Origin: Streptomyces venezuelae | GTDB taxonomy: Bacteria; Actinomycetota; Actinomycetes; Streptomycetales; Streptomycetaceae | Assembly: GCF_008642275.1 (NCBI RefSeq) | Contig: NZ_CP029189.1 | Location: forward strand, 3,502,501 to 3,510,000 | Length of the DNA stretch: 7,500 nucleotides | Reading direction: 5' to 3' | Shown here: piece after piece, positions 4,885-7,500 of the stretch | Layout: the number at the start of each line of letters is the position of its first letter | Position numbering within the stretch: position 1 is the first letter of the stretch | Program-made: the position numbers and the translations under genes | Notes under the pieces: generated by a model | Databases searched by the model: none | What the model was told of the DNA's origin: nothing | Seen by the model: the letters and a program-made list of their open reading frames with translations, nothing else

Positions 4885-4924
4885 AAGCCCCGCACCGAAC
4901 CCCGAAGGGTTTGGTGCGGGGCTT
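4885..4924 (-). terminator. Intrinsic terminator of the rRNA operon (UUCG loop)
   Basis: An 18-bp stem with one mismatch on the minus strand (positions 4897/4912). The core is AAGCCCCGCACC pairing with GGTGCGGGGCTT, closed by a C(TTCG)G tetraloop (4906-4903) and followed by TTCT on the minus side. It lies about 12 bp after the 3' end of 5S rRNA. It also stands 70 bp after the convergent Uma2 stop and may stop that transcript too, although the plus side has only a short T-run. Confidence 0.9.
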
Positions 4925-4936
4925 CCCGCAATGATT

Positions 4937-5055
4937 GTTCGGCGGCGTCCTACTCTCCCACAGGGTCCCCCCTGCAGTACCATCGGCGCTGAAAGGCTTA
5001 GCTTCCGGGTTCGGAATGTAACCGGGCGTTTCCCTAACGCTATGACCACCGAAAC
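4937..5055 (-). rRNA. rrf: 5S ribosomal RNA
   Basis: About 119 bases, read on the minus strand from GTTTCGGTGGTCATAGCG (5' end near 5055) to GACGCCGCCGAAC (3' end near 4937). The terminal stem pairs GTTCGGCGGC-type 3' sequence with the GTTTCGGTGG 5' end. The conserved CCGAACCCGGAAGCTAAGC and GATGGTACTGC segments are intact. It lies between the 23S gene and the operon terminator, the normal 16S-23S-5S order. End positions may be off by one to three bases. Confidence 0.95.
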
Positions 5056-5130
5056 ACTATGAAATTTGAACGCTGGCGTATTCACAGCCGTTCGTTATTT
5101 CAGAACTAACACAGTGGACGCGAGCAACTG
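5056..5130 (-). other. 23S-5S internal transcribed spacer
   Basis: A 75-base spacer. Its first part (CAGTTGCTCGCGTCCACTGTGTT on the minus strand, 5129-5107) is complementary to the ACAGTGGACGCGAGCA sequence that precedes 23S rRNA in Streptomyces 16S-23S spacers. The two should pair to form the stem cut by RNase III. That upstream partner is outside the window, so the pairing is inferred. No tRNA is seen in it. Confidence 0.7.
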
Positions 5131-5260
5131 AGGACAAGCCCTCGGCCTATTAGTACCAGTCAGCTTCACCCGTTACCGGGCTTCCACATCTGGCCTATCA
5201 ACCCAGTCGTCTACTGGGAGCCTTACCCTCTCAAGGAGGTGGGAATACTCATCTTGAAGC

Positions 5261-5296
<36 letters not shown>

Positions 5297-5360
5297 CCCG
5301 AACGTAGCCAACCAGCCGTGCCCTTGGCAGGACAACTGGCACACCAGAGGTTCGTCCGTC

Positions 5361-5376
5361 CCGGTCCTCTCGTACT
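5361..5376 (-). other. Sarcin-ricin loop of 23S rRNA
   Basis: The minus strand reads AGTACGAGAGGACCGG, identical to the universal loop (E. coli about 2654-2669) that binds elongation-factor GTPases. It is intact. Confidence 0.9.
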
Positions 5377-5410
5377 AGGGACAGCCCTTCTCAATATTCC
5401 TACGCGCACA

Positions 5411-5443
<33 letters not shown>

Positions 5444-5459
5444 AAACCCAGCTCGCGTA

Positions 5460-5495
<36 letters not shown>

Positions 5496-5500
5496 GACTC

Positions 5501-5541
<41 letters not shown>

Positions 5542-5963
5542 ATCCCGTCGATATGGACTCTTGGGGAAGATCAGCCTGTTATCCCCGGGGTACCTTTTAT
5601 CCGTTGAGCGACGGCGCTTCCACAAGCCACCGCCGGATCACTAGTCCCGACTTTCGTCCCTGCTCGACCCGTCGGTCTCACAGTCAAGCTCCCTTGTGCA
5701 CTTACACTCAACACCTGATTGCCAACCAGGCTGAGGGAACCTTTGGGCGCCTCCGTTACCCTTTGGGAGGCAACCGCCCCAGTTAAACTACCCATCAGAC
5801 ACTGTCCCTGATCCGGATCACGGACCGAGGTTAGACATCCAGCACGACCAGAGTGGTATTTCAACGGCGACTCCACAACCACTGGCGTGGCTGCTTCAAA
5901 GTCTCCCACCTATCCTACACAAGCCGAACCGAACACCAATATCAAACTGTAGTAAAGGTCCCG

Positions 5964-5976
5964 GGGTCTTTCCGTC
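5964..5976 (-). other. Peptidyl-transferase loop segment with macrolide-binding adenines
   Basis: The minus strand reads GACGGAAAGACCC. The adenines equivalent to E. coli A2058 and A2059 fall at 5971 and 5970 and are unmutated, so this copy carries no target-site macrolide resistance mutation. Confidence 0.8.
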
Positions 5977-6050
5977 CTGCTGCGCGAAACGAGCATCTTT
6001 ACTCGTAGTGCAATTTCACCGGGCCTATGGTTGAGACAGTCGAGAAGTCG

Positions 6051-6106
<56 letters not shown>

Positions 6107-7040
6107 TGGTTATAGTTACCACCGCCGTTTACTGGCGCTTAAGTTCTCAGCTTCGCAACCCCGAAAGGTCACTAACCGGTCCCCTTAACGTTCCAGCACC
6201 GGGCAGGCGTCAGTCCGTATACATCGCCTTACGGCTTCGCACGGACCTGTGTTTTTAGTAAACAGTCGCTTCTCGCTGGTCTCTGCGGCCACCCCCAGCT
6301 CAGAGTGCAAGACTCATCACCAGGAATGGCCCCCCTTCTCCCGAAGTTACGGGGGCATTTTGCCGAGTTCCTTAACCATAGTTCACCCGAACGCCTCGGT
6401 ATTCTCTACCTGACCACCTGAGTCGGTTTAGGGTACGGGCCGCCATGAAACTCGCTAGAGGCTTTTCTCGACAGCATAGGATCATCCACTTCACCACAAT
6501 CGGCTCGGCATCAGGTCTCAGCCTTATATGAGGGACGGATTTGCCTACCCCTCGGCCTACACCCTTACCCCGGGACTACCACCGCCCGGGCTGGACTACC
6601 TTCCTGCGTCACCCCATCGCTTACCTACTACAAGTCTGGTTCGTCGGCTCCACCACTTTCCTTTCCCCGAAGGGTCCGGAACGGCTTCACGGACTTAGCA
6701 TCGCCTGATTCGATATTGGGCGTTTCAAAGCGGGTACCGGAATATCAACCGGTTGTCCATCGACTACGCCTGTCGGCCTCGCCTTAGGTCCCGACTTACC
6801 CTGGGCAGATCAGCTTGACCCAGGAACCCTTAGTCAATCGGCGCACACGTTTCTCACGTGTGTATCGCTACTCATGCCTGCATTCTCACTCGTGAACCGT
6901 CCACAACTAGCTTCCGCTGCTGCTTCACCCGGCACACGACGCTCCCCTACCCATCACAGCCTCCGTTGGGAGTATTGCTGCAATGACACGACTTCGGCGG
7001 TACGCTTGAGCCCCGCTACATTGTCGGCGCGGAATCACTT

Positions 7041-7102
<62 letters not shown>

Positions 7103-7500
7103 CTCTGCGACTCCACATCCTTTCCCACTTAGCGTACGCTTAGGGGCCTTAGTCGATGCTCTGGGCTGTTTCCCTCTCGACCATGGAGCTTATCCCCCAC
7201 AGTCTCACTGCCGTGCTCTCACTTACCGGCATTCGGAGTTTGGCTAAGGTCAGTAACCCGGTAGGGCCCATCGCCTATCCAGTGCTCTACCTCCGGCAAG
7301 AAACACACGACGCTGCACCTAAATGCATTTCGGGGAGAACCAGCTATCACGGAGTTTGATTGGCCTTTCACCCCTAACCACAGGTCATCCCCCAGGTTTT
7401 CAACCCTGGTGGGTTCGGTCCTCCACGAAGTCTTACCTCCGCTTCAACCTGCCCATGGCTAGATCACTCCGCTTCGGGTCTAGAGCGTGCAACTCAATCG

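Noticed and set aside
4005..4931. 308-codon minus-strand open frame opposite the Uma2 gene
   Set aside because: It extends into the rRNA terminator and is antisense to a well-supported Uma2 gene with a strong ribosome site.
5964..5976. Possible self-resistance mutation in 23S rRNA at the A2058/A2059 equivalents
   Set aside because: Both adenines are unmutated, and no rRNA methyltransferase gene is present in the window.

Overview
The window looks like chromosomal DNA of a high-G+C actinomycete, most probably Streptomyces or a close relative. The protein genes are GC-rich, a GTG start and a probable leaderless start occur, and the 5S/23S rRNA and the rRNA leader are of Streptomyces type. This assignment is from recognition, not from a database search.

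Layout. Positions 1-508 hold the promoter and leader region of an rRNA operon on the minus strand. Its 16S gene should begin just beyond the left edge. Positions 542-2953 hold three closely spaced minus-strand genes: an MDR-family (quinone-oxidoreductase-like) enzyme, an Imm21-type immunity protein and a leucine-rich-repeat-variant (LRV/HEAT-like) protein. They end at a hairpin terminator whose T-tract runs into the -35 box of the first rRNA promoter. Positions 3047-4035 hold a MarR-type regulator, divergent from the oxidoreductase, and then an Imm5-type putative immunity protein. Positions 4218-4814 hold a Uma2-family PD-(D/E)XK protein. Positions 4885-7500 hold, on the minus strand, the end of another rRNA operon: a strong UUCG-loop terminator, 5S rRNA, spacer, and about 2.4 kb of the 3' part of 23S rRNA, which runs off the right edge.

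How it fits together. About 4.4 kb of protein-coding DNA lies between the end of one rRNA operon and the start of what appears to be a second one in the same orientation. The 93-bp gap between the oxidoreductase and marR genes carries two 19-bp inverted repeats with the same half-site (about TCRTTGGG), centred 29 bp apart. They overlap the predicted promoters of both genes, as expected for an autoregulating MarR repressor that also controls the divergent oxidoreductase operon. Two immunity-family genes of polymorphic toxin systems flank this redox module, yet no toxin gene is visible. The most unusual aspects are the orphan immunity genes and their position between rRNA operons.
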